A program made the translations under genes and the position numbers. Positions 18,818 through 27,771 of a stretch of DNA of 64,000 bases are shown one piece after another. The notes below the pieces were generated by a model. It did no database searches. It was not told the origin of the DNA and saw only the letters and a list, made by a program, of their open reading frames with translations. How positions within the stretch are numbered: the first letter of the stretch is position 1; every line of letters starts with the position of its first letter. Source of the DNA: Thermomonas sp. S9 (GTDB taxonomy: Bacteria; Pseudomonadota; Gammaproteobacteria; Xanthomonadales; Xanthomonadaceae); assembly GCF_024704365.1 (NCBI RefSeq), contig NZ_JAJDFY010000001.1:1593001-1657000 (forward strand), in the 5' to 3' direction.

Positions 18818-21507
18818 AGGCCAAGCTCAGCGCCATGCCCGACCACCCGTTCTTCACCGTGAAGGAGAAGGGCGGCTACCGCGTGTATGACGCGATCGGC
18901 GCGGTTCGGATCGGTGACGGGCGCACCAAGCAGGAGGCGCTGGACAGCGCGAACGCCGTGCTCGCCGCAGATCCGGACGGCATGCGTGCGCAGTTCGAGG
19001 AGAATGCCATCCCACCCGAGGAAATCGACGCCTACGTGCAGGCATGGGAGGACGCCAAGGCAGCCAAGGAAGGGGGCGATGACAGCGAGGATGAGGAGGA
19101 CACCGGGCCGGCCATCAGCATGGACGAGCTGCTTGCGGACCAGTCGAAGTTCAGCGTCTACGACGACATGAAGGAGAAGCTCCTGGCTGCCGGGGTGCCG
19201 CCGGAGCAGATCGCCTTCATCCACGACTACAACACCGACCTGCAGAAGGCCGACCTGTTCGCCAAGGTCAACCGCGGCGACATCCGCGTGCTGTTCGGCT
19301 CGACCATGAAGATGGGCGCCGGCATGAACGTCCAGAAGAAGCTGGTCGCGCTGCACCACATGGATGCGCCGTGGCGCCCGAGCGACCTGGAGCAGCGCGA
19401 GGGCCGCATCATCCGGCAAGGCAACGAGTTCTACGAGGCTGATCCGGATGGCTTCGAGATCGTCATCAACCGCTACGGCACTGCGGAAACCTACGACGCC
19501 AAGCAGTGGGAGATCATCCAGTCCAAGGCCGAGGGCATCGAGACATTCAAGGCCGGCGATCCGAGCGTCCGCGAGATCGACGACATCAGCAGCGAGGCAG
19601 CCAACGCCGCCGACATGAAGGGAGCTGCGTCCGGCAACCCGCTGCTTCTGGAGTCGATCAAGCTGCGGAAGGAAATCAAGGACCTCGAAGCGCAGGAGCG
19701 TTCGTTCATCCGTGCGCGCAACCGCATGGAGTCCATGGTGCGCAGCGTGGAAGCTGGCACCAGCACCGGCAACCGGATGCTGGCCGAAGCGCAGGCCGTC
19801 AAGGACGCAATCAAGCTGGAGGACGGCCTGGCCTTGACCATCGACGGGAACAGCTACACCGAGCGGAAGGCGGTGAAGCTGGAGCCGATTGCGCGCTTGT
19901 TCCAAGAAGCGCTGCAGAAGCATGACGCCATTGAGGCCGGCACGTTCCACAATATGCGGATCATCATGGATGGCCGGCATAGTGGGAAGGTCGAAGTCCA
20001 CCTGATGGTCGGCAAGAACCATGTCGGCAATACTTCCTTCGGCGAGAACGACAACCTGAGCGCGGCTGGCTTCGTCTCCAGGCTGGAGAACATCGTCGCC
20101 CGAGTCGATCAACAGATCGAACACGCGCGCAACATGGTGGAAAAGGAGAAGCGCGAGGCAGAGCAGGCGCGCGAGGAGCTTCACCGCGGATTCCCGAAGG
20201 AGGCCGAACTGGCGGCCAAGCGTGAGCGCTCCGCCAAGGTCGTTGCGGCGCTGCGCGCAGGCAAGCGGTCTGTCGAAGGGGATCCCGAGCCTGCGCAGAA
20301 GTTCAGCCGCCGAGACCCGGCCGCGCGCGACGGCACCGGGCAGCGTACTGAGCAGGTGCGCCGCGCCATCGCGCCGATCGTGTCCCGCTGGGGTGCGTCA
20401 GCGCCGGAGGTGGTGGTGGTCGATACCGCCCATGACCTGCCGCAGGTGGTGCGTTCCGAGGAGGGCTGGAGGGATGCGGAGGGCTGGTACGACGACCGCA
20501 CCGGCACCGTGTACCTGGTGGCCGGGAACCTGACCAGCGACGACCGCGCGCGCCGCGTGCTGGCGCACGAGGCGGTCGGCCACTACGGCATCGAGGCGAT
20601 TGTCGGCGAGGCCCAATGGAGCCAGATCCGCGACACCGTCTACCGCATGATGCAGTCTGGGCAGCATCAAGCGCTGTTCGCCGAGCTGGCGCGCCGGTAT
20701 CGGGGCGTGAACGAACCTTTGTTCGTGCGCGAGGCCGTGGCCGTGATGGCCGAAAAAGGCATGGGCGGCGGGGTGGTGAACCGCGTGATTGCGGCTATCC
20801 GCCGGTTCCTGCGCGGCATCGGGTTCGACCTGGAGTTCAGCGAGCGCGAGCTGCGCGACCTGATCGGCAAGTCCGCGCGCTACCTGCGCAACGGGCGCCG
20901 GCCGCGCGTGGCGCTAGAGGCGGGCCAGGCCATGGCCTTTGCCGCACGCCCGGACCGGGATTGGAACGCAACCGTGCCTGTAGTTGGCATTGCCGGCGGG
21001 ACCTTCGGCGATACCAATTCCATACGCCAGGCGCGCGCGGCGGCGAAAAACTACCTGATGCGCCTGCGCGACAGCGGCCGCCTGATGACCAATGCTGATA
21101 CCGGGTGGAAGATTGGCCTGAGCCGTGCCTCGATCAACGAGCTGACGCAGTTCGGCCAGGAGAAGCTGAACCTGTTGATCGCGCTGCCGCGCATCGCCAA
21201 CGTGGCGGTGCTTGCGGATTCGGCGCCGAACCGGAAACCGGCAGCGCAGGGCGAGTCGGTCGTGGCCTACCACACGCTATACGCGCCTGTCGCGCTGAAC
21301 GGCGAGCTGCGCATTGCCCGGCTGGTTGTGCAGGAGCAGGCCGGTGGCCGCTACGCATTCGACCTGCAGCAATCCAGCGTCCTGAACGCACAAGGCCCCG
21401 CCGGGGGTCGCCCGCTTTCCTGGTATCGAATCAGGTGCGCGACGGCCTGGCGAGGCCCATGCGTGGACTGTAGGCCAGCTACGGGACGCCGTCAATGCCG
21501 TCGATAG
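18505..21507 (+). CDS. Polyvalent phage protein, segment 2 (helicase C-domain, zincin-like)
   Basis: This frame continues segment 1. With one G more at 18461-18463 the two join as ETGEPLATYSEGSIIYRMDN, so the Met at 18505 is internal. It holds the helicase C-terminal half (VLFGSTMKMGAGMNVQ, then QREGRIIRQGN near 19393), a long coiled coil, and a zinc-peptidase-like domain with HEAVGH near residue 685. A further domain (GKLMRLRD-like helix, then DTGWKIGLS and NELTQFG) resembles nuclease-like modules of polyvalent proteins. Real sequence ends near 21403-21407, where a G-run indel diverts the frame to a false stop. Confidence 0.7.
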   Translation: MDNMPKDPSIDNYLKATGDARKAGLDYRLVDPAAPDFPQSKANEAVRRIVELWKENNARRGTQLVFCDLSVPASARGKATEAAQAKQPTWFIRRYGVLEHVAGVKAKLSAMPDHPFFTVKEKGGYRVYDAIGAVRIGDGRTKQEALDSANAVLAADPDGMRAQFEENAIPPEEIDAYVQAWEDAKAAKEGGDDSEDEEDTGPAISMDELLADQSKFSVYDDMKEKLLAAGVPPEQIAFIHDYNTDLQKADLFAKVNRGDIRVLFGSTMKMGAGMNVQKKLVALHHMDAPWRPSDLEQREGRIIRQGNEFYEADPDGFEIVINRYGTAETYDAKQWEIIQSKAEGIETFKAGDPSVREIDDISSEAANAADMKGAASGNPLLLESIKLRKEIKDLEAQERSFIRARNRMESMVRSVEAGTSTGNRMLAEAQAVKDAIKLEDGLALTIDGNSYTERKAVKLEPIARLFQEALQKHDAIEAGTFHNMRIIMDGRHSGKVEVHLMVGKNHVGNTSFGENDNLSAAGFVSRLENIVARVDQQIEHARNMVEKEKREAEQAREELHRGFPKEAELAAKRERSAKVVAALRAGKRSVEGDPEPAQKFSRRDPAARDGTGQRTEQVRRAIAPIVSRWGASAPEVVVVDTAHDLPQVVRSEEGWRDAEGWYDDRTGTVYLVAGNLTSDDRARRVLAHEAVGHYGIEAIVGEAQWSQIRDTVYRMMQSGQHQALFAELARRYRGVNEPLFVREAVAVMAEKGMGGGVVNRVIAAIRRFLRGIGFDLEFSERELRDLIGKSARYLRNGRRPRVALEAGQAMAFAARPDRDWNATVPVVGIAGGTFGDTNSIRQARAAAKNYLMRLRDSGRLMTNADTGWKIGLSRASINELTQFGQEKLNLLIALPRIANVAVLADSAPNRKPAAQGESVVAYHTLYAPVALNGELRIARLVVQEQAGGRYAFDLQQSSVLNAQGPAGGRPLSWYRIRCATAWRGPCVDCRPATGRRQCRR

Positions 21508-21544
21508 GAAGGGGTGGGCATTCAGCCATCCCAGCCAAGATTCC

Positions 21545-24500
21545 ATGAAGGATTCGGAAGGAGTAGAGTACGCCCATGCAGAAGAAGCCCTCCAATCTCG
21601 GCTTGCACAGTGGGCTGCCGAAATACACCTCGGAGGAAGCGGTCCGAGAGCAGTTGGCGCAAGCCCCGAAGCTATTGGGACAGTCGCTCGCAACGGGTCT
21701 GGTGCGGCGCACCAAGGCGACGCCAGCCGAGAAGAAATCCGAACCCAATCCGCGCGACTGATCGAGCGCGCCAAGGCGGAAGGGTTCTTCTGGGATAGCG
21801 ATCATCCCATCCTGGCGCGCCTGGATACGCTTCCTGTGCTTGGCGGGGCCGAGCACCGCGTCTTTGTCGTCGGATCAGGCGATGCACGCTTTGTCATCCG
21901 TGCCACGGACAACGGGTTCTTCGGTCCGCGTTCCGATATTTCCCCGGCGCAGTACCTTGCTCGGCTGGATGACTTCAATTCCACATTCCCATCCCTGCAA
22001 ACGCGGCTGATTGGCGTCTCTGAGTCAGCGGACATCCCAGGCCATGCCGTCATCTGGACGGCGCAGCCATTCGTCTATGGCAAGAAGTTCAGCAGCCAGG
22101 ACGCATTGCGCGAGGGCATGGTGGCGCGCGGATGGCAGGAAGATGGCTACCCAGGCGTTCCGCGCTACAGGCACACGGCCAGTGGCGCTGTCATCGAGGA
22201 TGCCCACATCGACAACGTGTTCCACGACGAAGACGGGAACCTGTACCCGTTCGACGTCGTGGTGGCGGAAATGCCGACCAGCGGCGGCCTCAAGTTTAGC
22301 CGCCCGGATCCTGAAAAGACGCTGGAGGCCATGGATGCACGCACCGTGCGTGGCTCTGTGTTTGATGCGTTGCGCACATGGTGGAACCGCGGGCCAATCA
22401 GCAGTGCCGTAGAGAATACGCGCCCCGCATGGCTGGGTGCCCTGACCCTGCGCCACCTGGCCGAGCTTGGGAATGACATCCACTTGAAGCAGGTGGATGC
22501 CTACGCGAAGCGTGTCCAGCAGATGACGACCGATCGCAACGCCCTGCAGGAGGCAGGCGCCAAGGTGGCTGATATCTGGGAGAAGTTCCAGAGGACCGAT
22601 CGCGCCGGCGCCGATGCGACCGCCAACCTGATGCACGACGCGACTATTGCCGGGGTTGACCCTTCGCAGAGCTACATCCCGCTGATGACCGGGGCGACCA
22701 AGCGCGGCGGCAACGAGGCGGTCACGGCCGAGTCGATCGCCCGGCGCATTGCCATGGTGGACGCCGACCTGGACGCCGACCCGAGCGATCAGATCCGCCG
22801 CGGGCTGGTGGCCGAGCGAGGCGAGCTGGAGGCGCTGCTGGCCGAGGAGCAGGCCCGTGTGCAGGCGTACCCGGAGCTGGTGCGCCGCTACCAGGCGCTG
22901 CCGGAGCAGGGACGCCAGGTCTACCAGTCGGCCCGGCAGGTCTACGACGACCACTCCAAGGCCCTGCGCGACGCGATCATCGCCCGCGTGAAGGACAGCG
23001 TGGAGTCTGGCGACGTGCGCGACGCTTACATCGCCCAGGTCCGTCAGACCTTCGAGGACGCCCGCGTGCGCGGCCCGTATTTCCCGCTGGCCCGCTTCGG
23101 TGAGTTCTGGATCAACGCCGAGAAGGACGGCAAGCCGGCGTTCTTCATGTACGAGAACGTACAGGAGTGGCGTGCCGGGCAGACCGACCTCGCGCGCCGC
23201 GGCTACGTGGTGAAGGAGGCTGGCCGCAAGATCGCCGAGGCGCGCAGCGTCGCCGGCGTGTCGTCGGCCTTCATGGCCGACCTCGAGGGCGTGCTCAAGC
23301 AGTCGGGCGCGGATAAGCAGGTGATGGACAACGTGTGGCAGATGTACCTGCGGACCCTGCCGGACCTGTCCATGCGCAAGCACTTCATCCACCGCAAGAA
23401 GGTGGAGGGCTACAGCGGCGATGCCCTGCGCGCGTTCAGCGGCAACGTGTTCCACGGCAGCTACCAGATCGCGCGCGTGCGGCACAGCCACAAGCTGGTG
23501 GAGCTGCTGGACAGCCTCAAGAAGGCGACCGCGGCGCTGGCCGGCGACGACCCCGAGCGCGCGGCGAAGGCGGCCGCCCTGACCACCGAGCTGGGCCAGC
23601 GCCACGAGTGGGTGATGAACCCCAAGGACAGCAAGGCTGTGAGCTGGCTGACCTCGCTGGGCTTCGTGTGGTATCTGGGCATGACGCCGGCGGCGGCGGC
23701 GGTGAACCTGACCCAGACCGCGATCGTCACCTTCCCGGTGCTGGCGTCGCGCTTCGGCGTGGCCAAGGCCTGGAACACCCTGGCGGCGGCCACGGGGCGC
23801 GCCCTGCGCAACGTGAACGGCGACCTGACCCGCGGCCTGAGTGACGAGGAGCGTACCGCGTTCGAGATGTGGGAGAAGTCCGGCGCCATCGACCGGACCA
23901 TGGCTCACAACCTGGCCGGCCTGTCCGAGACGGACACCCGCAGCTACAACCCGGTGGCGAGGCGCGGCATGGAGCTGGTCTCGCTGATGTTCCACAAGGC
24001 CGAGGTGGTGAACCGCGAGGCCACCGCGCTGGCGGCATTCCGTCTCGCGCGCTCCGAAGGGCAGGACTTCCACACGGCCGTCCAGTACGCCGCGGACGTG
24101 GTCACCGAATCGCACTTCGACTACTGCGTCGACACCGAGACCGAGGCTCTTACGCTGGATGGCTGGAAGCGCTACGACCAAATCAAGGTCGGCGACGTGC
24201 TGCTGTCGGTTGACGAATCAGGGCGCGCGGTTGAGTCCACTGCTAGCGCGATCAACGTGTTCGCTGGGGAGAAGCAGGTAATCGAGTTCTCGTCTTCTCG
24301 CCGATTCTCGATGGCGCTTACTCCTAACCACGATGTCGTGATGCAGCGGCACGAGAGCGGCAAGGGATGGGGGCCTGTGTCGAAAGTGCAGGCACGCGAC
24401 CTCAAGGGAAGCCACCACGTCCTCCGCTCCCCGCTGGCGGCCATTGATGGCCGCGCCGGAGTGTATGGGCGCGACTTGGCCGCCCTGCTGGGGTGGATTT

Positions 24501-26104
24501 CCGCCGAGGGCTGGTACGCGAAGTTCCGCAACTGCAAGGCGAAGAATGATGTCCGCCTGTCGCAGTCGATCAAGCACAACCCCGCTCACGTCGAAGAAAT
24601 CCGGGGCATCCTCGCGCGCATCGCCCCGGTTCATTCCGAGCAAAAACCTGCTGCCAACGGCACGATCACTTGGACGATCGGCGGCGACCTGCGCAAGCGA
24701 GTGCTCGAGCTGATGCCGGACAATCTACTGACCTTCGACCTGTTCCGCACCATGACGGCCGAAGAAATGGAGGCTTTGCTGGACGCCTTCGCCAAGGGCG
24801 ACGGTCATCGCAGGGGCGCCGGCTGCTACACAATCGACCAGGCCGACCATGGCGTTCAGAACCTGCATGTGCTGCAGGCCATGGCCACGGCACTTGGTCG
24901 TACCGCGACCCTCACGTCCAACGGGAAGACGATGATCCTCATGGGCGGATTGCGCCCGAGCCAGCGCACGATCGCCAAGGGGCTCACCCGAACCGAGCGG
25001 ACTGTGGATACGGTGTGGTGCCCGACGACTGCACATGGCACCTGGATTGCCCGGCGCAGGGGCGCTGTGTTCGTGACCGGCAACTCGAACGCGAACCGTG
25101 CCCGCTGGATGCAGAGCAACGCGGCCAAGGTCTTCCTGCTGTTCCGGCAGTACAGCCTCAACATGACCTGGTTCCTGTGGCGAAACTTCTACCTGGGCAC
25201 CAAGGGCGAGACCCCGGCCGTGCGCAAGGAGGCCCGCAAGAAGTTGGCTGGCGTGCTGGGCATGACCGCCCTGTTCTCTGGCGTGATGGGCCTGCCGCTG
25301 ATGGGGCTGATGTTTGACTTGGCGAATGCGGCTGCGGCGTTGTTCGGCGACGACGATGATCCGTTCGATGCTGAGGTCGAGTTCCGCAACTTCCTGGCCG
25401 ATCTGTTGGGTCCGGACGTCGCGCGGATCCTGACGCAGGGGCCGATGGAAAGCCTGACCGGCATCGAGTTCGGCAGCCGCGTGGGTCTGAACGAGCTGTG
25501 GCTGCGCAGCCCGGACCGGGAGCTGGAAGGGCAGGCCATGGCCGACTACCTGCTGGAGCAGGCGGCCGGCCCGGTTGTTGGCGGCATGCTGGTGAACACC
25601 CTGCGCGGCAGCAAAATGATCGCCGAGGGCAACACTTGGCGCGGCATCGAGACCATGGCGCCGAAGTCGGTCAAGGACGCGATGAAGGCCTTGCGCTACG
25701 GCAAGGAGGGCGTCAACACCATGCGCGGCGACCCTCTGATCGAGGATGTCGGCCTGCACCAGACACTGATGCAGCTCGCGGGCTTCACGCCGGCTGAGGT
25801 GACGGAGCAGTACGAGGCCAACAACGCAGCCAAGAACTACGAGCAGCGCATCCTCGACCGCCGCAAGTCCCTGCTGAACGCCTACGCGATGGCCTGGCGC
25901 GCGGAGGACCCGGACGGCATCCAGAAGGCGCTGGCCAAGATCCAGAAGTGGAACGCGAAGCACCCGGCCATGGGCATCACTCTGGACACGATCCGGCGCT
26001 CGCTGGCCAGCCGCATGCGGTACATCGCACGCGCGGAGGGCGGCATCGTGCTGGATCGGCGCATCGCGGAGGACGCGCGCGAGCAGGCGCGGTTCGCGGA
26101 GTGA
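21545..26104 (+). CDS. Polyvalent phage protein, segment 3 (kinase-like, intein, C-terminal conserved region)
   Basis: Continuation of the same protein: the frame is open upstream of the Met to 21403, where one G fewer joins it to segment 2. Residues 70-240 resemble the kinase-like fold of polyvalent proteins (FVIRATDNGFFGP, EDAHIDNVFHDEDG). Then come long helices, a hydrophobic segment (GFVWYLGMTPAAAAVNL) and the conserved core HFDY / SNANRARWMQSNAAKVF, which an intein splits at residues 861-1180. The C-terminal part holds two hydrophobic stretches and a charged helical tail, as in proteins labelled PLxRFG in phage annotations. It is probably ejected into the host with the genome. Confidence 0.7.
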   Translation: MKDSEGVEYAHAEEALQSRLAQWAAEIHLGGSGPRAVGASPEAIGTVARNGSGAAHQGDASREEIRTQSARLIERAKAEGFFWDSDHPILARLDTLPVLGGAEHRVFVVGSGDARFVIRATDNGFFGPRSDISPAQYLARLDDFNSTFPSLQTRLIGVSESADIPGHAVIWTAQPFVYGKKFSSQDALREGMVARGWQEDGYPGVPRYRHTASGAVIEDAHIDNVFHDEDGNLYPFDVVVAEMPTSGGLKFSRPDPEKTLEAMDARTVRGSVFDALRTWWNRGPISSAVENTRPAWLGALTLRHLAELGNDIHLKQVDAYAKRVQQMTTDRNALQEAGAKVADIWEKFQRTDRAGADATANLMHDATIAGVDPSQSYIPLMTGATKRGGNEAVTAESIARRIAMVDADLDADPSDQIRRGLVAERGELEALLAEEQARVQAYPELVRRYQALPEQGRQVYQSARQVYDDHSKALRDAIIARVKDSVESGDVRDAYIAQVRQTFEDARVRGPYFPLARFGEFWINAEKDGKPAFFMYENVQEWRAGQTDLARRGYVVKEAGRKIAEARSVAGVSSAFMADLEGVLKQSGADKQVMDNVWQMYLRTLPDLSMRKHFIHRKKVEGYSGDALRAFSGNVFHGSYQIARVRHSHKLVELLDSLKKATAALAGDDPERAAKAAALTTELGQRHEWVMNPKDSKAVSWLTSLGFVWYLGMTPAAAAVNLTQTAIVTFPVLASRFGVAKAWNTLAAATGRALRNVNGDLTRGLSDEERTAFEMWEKSGAIDRTMAHNLAGLSETDTRSYNPVARRGMELVSLMFHKAEVVNREATALAAFRLARSEGQDFHTAVQYAADVVTESHFDYCVDTETEALTLDGWKRYDQIKVGDVLLSVDESGRAVESTASAINVFAGEKQVIEFSSSRRFSMALTPNHDVVMQRHESGKGWGPVSKVQARDLKGSHHVLRSPLAAIDGRAGVYGRDLAALLGWISAEGWYAKFRNCKAKNDVRLSQSIKHNPAHVEEIRGILARIAPVHSEQKPAANGTITWTIGGDLRKRVLELMPDNLLTFDLFRTMTAEEMEALLDAFAKGDGHRRGAGCYTIDQADHGVQNLHVLQAMATALGRTATLTSNGKTMILMGGLRPSQRTIAKGLTRTERTVDTVWCPTTAHGTWIARRRGAVFVTGNSNANRARWMQSNAAKVFLLFRQYSLNMTWFLWRNFYLGTKGETPAVRKEARKKLAGVLGMTALFSGVMGLPLMGLMFDLANAAAALFGDDDDPFDAEVEFRNFLADLLGPDVARILTQGPMESLTGIEFGSRVGLNELWLRSPDRELEGQAMADYLLEQAAGPVVGGMLVNTLRGSKMIAEGNTWRGIETMAPKSVKDAMKALRYGKEGVNTMRGDPLIEDVGLHQTLMQLAGFTPAEVTEQYEANNAAKNYEQRILDRRKSLLNAYAMAWRAEDPDGIQKALAKIQKWNAKHPAMGITLDTIRRSLASRMRYIARAEGGIVLDRRIAEDAREQARFAE
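24125..25084 (+). mobile_element. Intein with LAGLIDADG homing endonuclease
   Basis: A 320-residue in-frame insertion. It begins with Cys1 (CVDTETEALTLDGWKRYDQI) and has the TxxH block B as TPNHD. The endonuclease half has two LAGLIDADG-type helices, LAALLGWISAEGWY and ALLDAFAKGDGH. It ends with TVWCPTTAHGTWIARRRG and VFVTGN before Ser+1. The penultimate residue is Gly rather than the usual His, a variation known in some inteins. It splits the best-conserved motif of the host protein. Splicing and endonuclease activity are likely because all blocks are intact. Confidence 0.85.
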
Positions 26105-26111
26105 TGGAAGC

Positions 26112-26133
26112 GGGGCCGGCAGCCGCCGGCCCC
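26112..26133. terminator. Stem-loop between convergent polyvalent gene and antirepressor
   Basis: A perfect 9-bp stem (GGGGCCGGC / GCCGGCCCC) with a 4-base loop lies in the 39-bp gap between two converging genes. No T-run follows, so it may act as a weak bidirectional terminator. Confidence 0.6.
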
Positions 26134-26143
26134 AGCTATTCGC

Positions 26144-26944
26144 TCAGGCTGGCTCCCCGGCCTCCGGATGATCCATGATCGGCTCGCCTCGCGTGAGCAG
26201 GCGCTCCACCTCCCGCTCCGTCCACCAGCTCAGCTTGGAAGCCTCCTTGGCGACGTTCAGCGGTGGCACTTTCACCTGGTCATCCGGGCCGCCATCCACC
26301 AGAGCCCGCATCGCGGCTGCGCCGACGTGTGAGGCGACGGTCGATGCCGCATCCGAGAGACGCGCCGCACGCCGCAGGACATCGCCCAGCACCGGGAGGT
26401 GATCGACAAGCAGCACATCCCGCCGGCCCACGGCTTTGCGCAGGGCTGCCCAGACCGCGCGCGTCCAGGCTTCCTCCCCACCAGCTCCGCCCACACTGAT
26501 TCGCCACACCGCGCGCCGAAGGTTCGCCATGTCCTGGGCCGTCAGCTTCTCCCCGCCAACGTGGCTGTCCGTATACCGTGCCGGCGGCTTCGCCGCGACG
26601 GCGTAGAACCCGTGCTTGCGGATCGACGGCAGGACCTCGGACGTCACCCACTTCCGGAACTTGTGGGGGATGCTGCCGGCCTTCACCGCATCCCGGCAGC
26701 GCATGACCAAGGTATAGAGGCCGGATTCGCTGACGACAGCCGCCTTCCCTTGACGCCCTATGTTGAACATAGCCCGTTCGTCTGGATCGAGCCTGCCTAC
26801 AGCTTGAGTAGCGTTCTGGATTCCCAAGACCCCACAAACGTCAACGGCGACGAACCAAGGCTCGCCGCCGATGTCGATGATGCGAACGGGGTAGGCCGAC
26901 TCGAACGTAAAGACGGCTGGGACGGCTGGTGCTGGCTTCTTCAT
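26144..26944 (-). CDS. ant: BRO-N family prophage antirepressor
   Basis: A 266-residue protein. The start ATG at 26944 has AGGAG eight bases upstream. Residues 10-115 form a BRO-N domain (VRIIDIGGEPWFVAVDVCGVLG, then LPSIRKHGFY), as in phage antirepressors that counter the CI-type repressor. The C-terminal half is helical and unassigned, with a Trp/Arg-rich end. It is leftward, opposite to the virion operon, at the prophage edge. A hairpin covers its ribosome site, which implies translational control. Classification is firm; the target is unknown. Confidence 0.8.
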   Translation of the reverse strand: MKKPAPAVPAVFTFESAYPVRIIDIGGEPWFVAVDVCGVLGIQNATQAVGRLDPDERAMFNIGRQGKAAVVSESGLYTLVMRCRDAVKAGSIPHKFRKWVTSEVLPSIRKHGFYAVAAKPPARYTDSHVGGEKLTAQDMANLRRAVWRISVGGAGGEEAWTRAVWAALRKAVGRRDVLLVDHLPVLGDVLRRAARLSDAASTVASHVGAAAMRALVDGGPDDQVKVPPLNVAKEASKLSWWTEREVERLLTRGEPIMDHPEAGEPA

Positions 26945-26947
26945 GGT

Positions 26948-26970
26948 GGACTCCTGTGATGTTGGAGTCC
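26948..26970 (-). promoter_or_regulatory. Hairpin sequestering the antirepressor ribosome site
   Basis: In the mRNA sense the arms GGACTCC and GGAGTCC (7 bp, perfect, 9-base loop) place the Shine-Dalgarno GGAG in the downstream arm, three bases before the ATG of the antirepressor. The structure should limit translation unless it is opened or remodelled. Confidence 0.55.
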
Positions 26971-27106
26971 GCCGCCTCGATTCCAAGCAAGGCGACGGAC
27001 GACGCAGGCGTTGGAATACCGGTCACAGGGCCGGCGCACCTTGCGGTGCCACCTGCGCCGCCCGCCAGAGACGGGTTGCGCTGCGCACGCCCGACCTGCG
27101 GGCATG
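26971..27106. promoter_or_regulatory. Upstream region of antirepressor with ATTCCAA repeats
   Basis: No gene is seen. ATTCCAA occurs at 26980-26986 and inverted at 27011-27017, forming a spaced dyad, and again at 27150-27156 beyond the terminator. These may be operator half-sites. No convincing -35/-10 pair could be fixed by eye. Confidence 0.3.
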
Positions 27107-27108
27107 AA

Positions 27109-27130
27109 AAAGCGCCGCATCGGGCGCTTT
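27109..27130 (-). terminator. Rho-independent terminator downstream of the small membrane genes
   Basis: The stem AAAGCGCC / GGCGCTTT (8 bp, 6-base loop) is followed in the leftward direction by TTTTT. It would end a transcript coming from the two small genes at 27243-27554 before the antirepressor. Confidence 0.7.
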
Positions 27131-27242
27131 CGCGCCTGTGATATCCGGGATTCCAAGCCCGGCCGAGGGACTTACCTCGACGATGAAACGCTACCGCATT
27201 CTAGGTGTCCCATAAGCAACTCGGTTGACCGTTCGTCGGATT

Positions 27243-27407
27243 TCACCTGCCAACGCGCTCTGCAGCTCGATCGGCCTTGTGAAGCTCCGCATCGGTAATG
27301 CCGGGGTCTCGCCCGCTGCAGAACCGCAAAAACACGGAGATCAGGAACAGTACGAAGATCGTCTTCGCCACCGTCTCCACCGTGTTGTTTCCTCGATCAT
27401 CGGACAT
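27243..27407 (-). CDS. Small prophage membrane protein
   Basis: A 54-residue protein with a polar start (MSDDRGNN), one hydrophobic helix (IFVLFLISVFLRF, about residues 17-29) and a charged tail. Its ATG lies 4-6 bases beyond the stop of the preceding leftward gene, suggesting an operon. It could be a holin- or spanin-like accessory, but no family is recognised. Confidence 0.45.
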   Translation of the reverse strand: MSDDRGNNTVETVAKTIFVLFLISVFLRFCSGRDPGITDAELHKADRAAERVGR

Positions 27408-27410
27408 TGC

Positions 27411-27554
27411 TCATTCCTTCTGCTGGACTTCATTGCGCTTCGCCAAATACTGAATCCCAGCCCAGGCCGCGAGCACGACGATTGCTCCGACGATACCAAA
27501 CATCCTAGTGGCCCCGACGAGCACCAGCAGCATCACGATCCACCAAGCGCGCAT
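27411..27554 (-). CDS. Small prophage membrane protein
   Basis: A 47-residue, mostly hydrophobic protein with two short membrane segments (WWIVMLLVLVGATRMFG and IVGAIVVLAAWAGIQYL) and a charged tail. The ATG at 27554 has GGGAGAGA upstream. The frame is also open to an ATG at 27662, which would add a 36-residue Cys-containing N-terminus (CGPQYRCGTC) but lacks a ribosome site. It is the last gene before smpB and probably the last gene of the prophage. Confidence 0.45.
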   Translation of the reverse strand: MRAWWIVMLLVLVGATRMFGIVGAIVVLAAWAGIQYLAKRNEVQQKE

Positions 27555-27665
27555 TTCGTCTCTCCCTGTGCAAGTACCGCAACGGTATTGTGGCCCGCAT
27601 GGCCATTCCGGTGACTTGTTCGGTTCGCCGTAGGGACGCCATCTCCGAATCCGCAGTTCCATGCC

Positions 27666-27691
27666 AACGGCCGCCGCAAGGTGGCCGTTTT
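27666..27691 (+). terminator. Stem-loop with T-run between prophage end and smpB
   Basis: AACGGCC and GGCCGTT pair over a 10-base loop, followed rightward by TTTTGCTTT. On the opposite strand it is the first stem-loop after smpB but lacks the T-run. No rightward gene that it would serve was found. Confidence 0.5.
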
Positions 27692-27771
27692 GCTTTGGGG
27701 CGATTCCATTCGTGGCGCTCGCGCGGGAATGGCGAGCCATTGCGCGCGACGCGCGCGGGTGGTTCGTGCGC

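Noticed and set aside
13517..20184. Long leftward open frames antisense to the polyvalent gene
   Set aside because: No motifs or ribosome sites; they mirror the codon use of the rightward gene.
27200..27771. Possible tmRNA gene or attachment copy near smpB
   Set aside because: No CCA-ended acceptor stem, T-arm or tag-peptide frame could be read on either strand; the segment reads better as small leftward coding frames.
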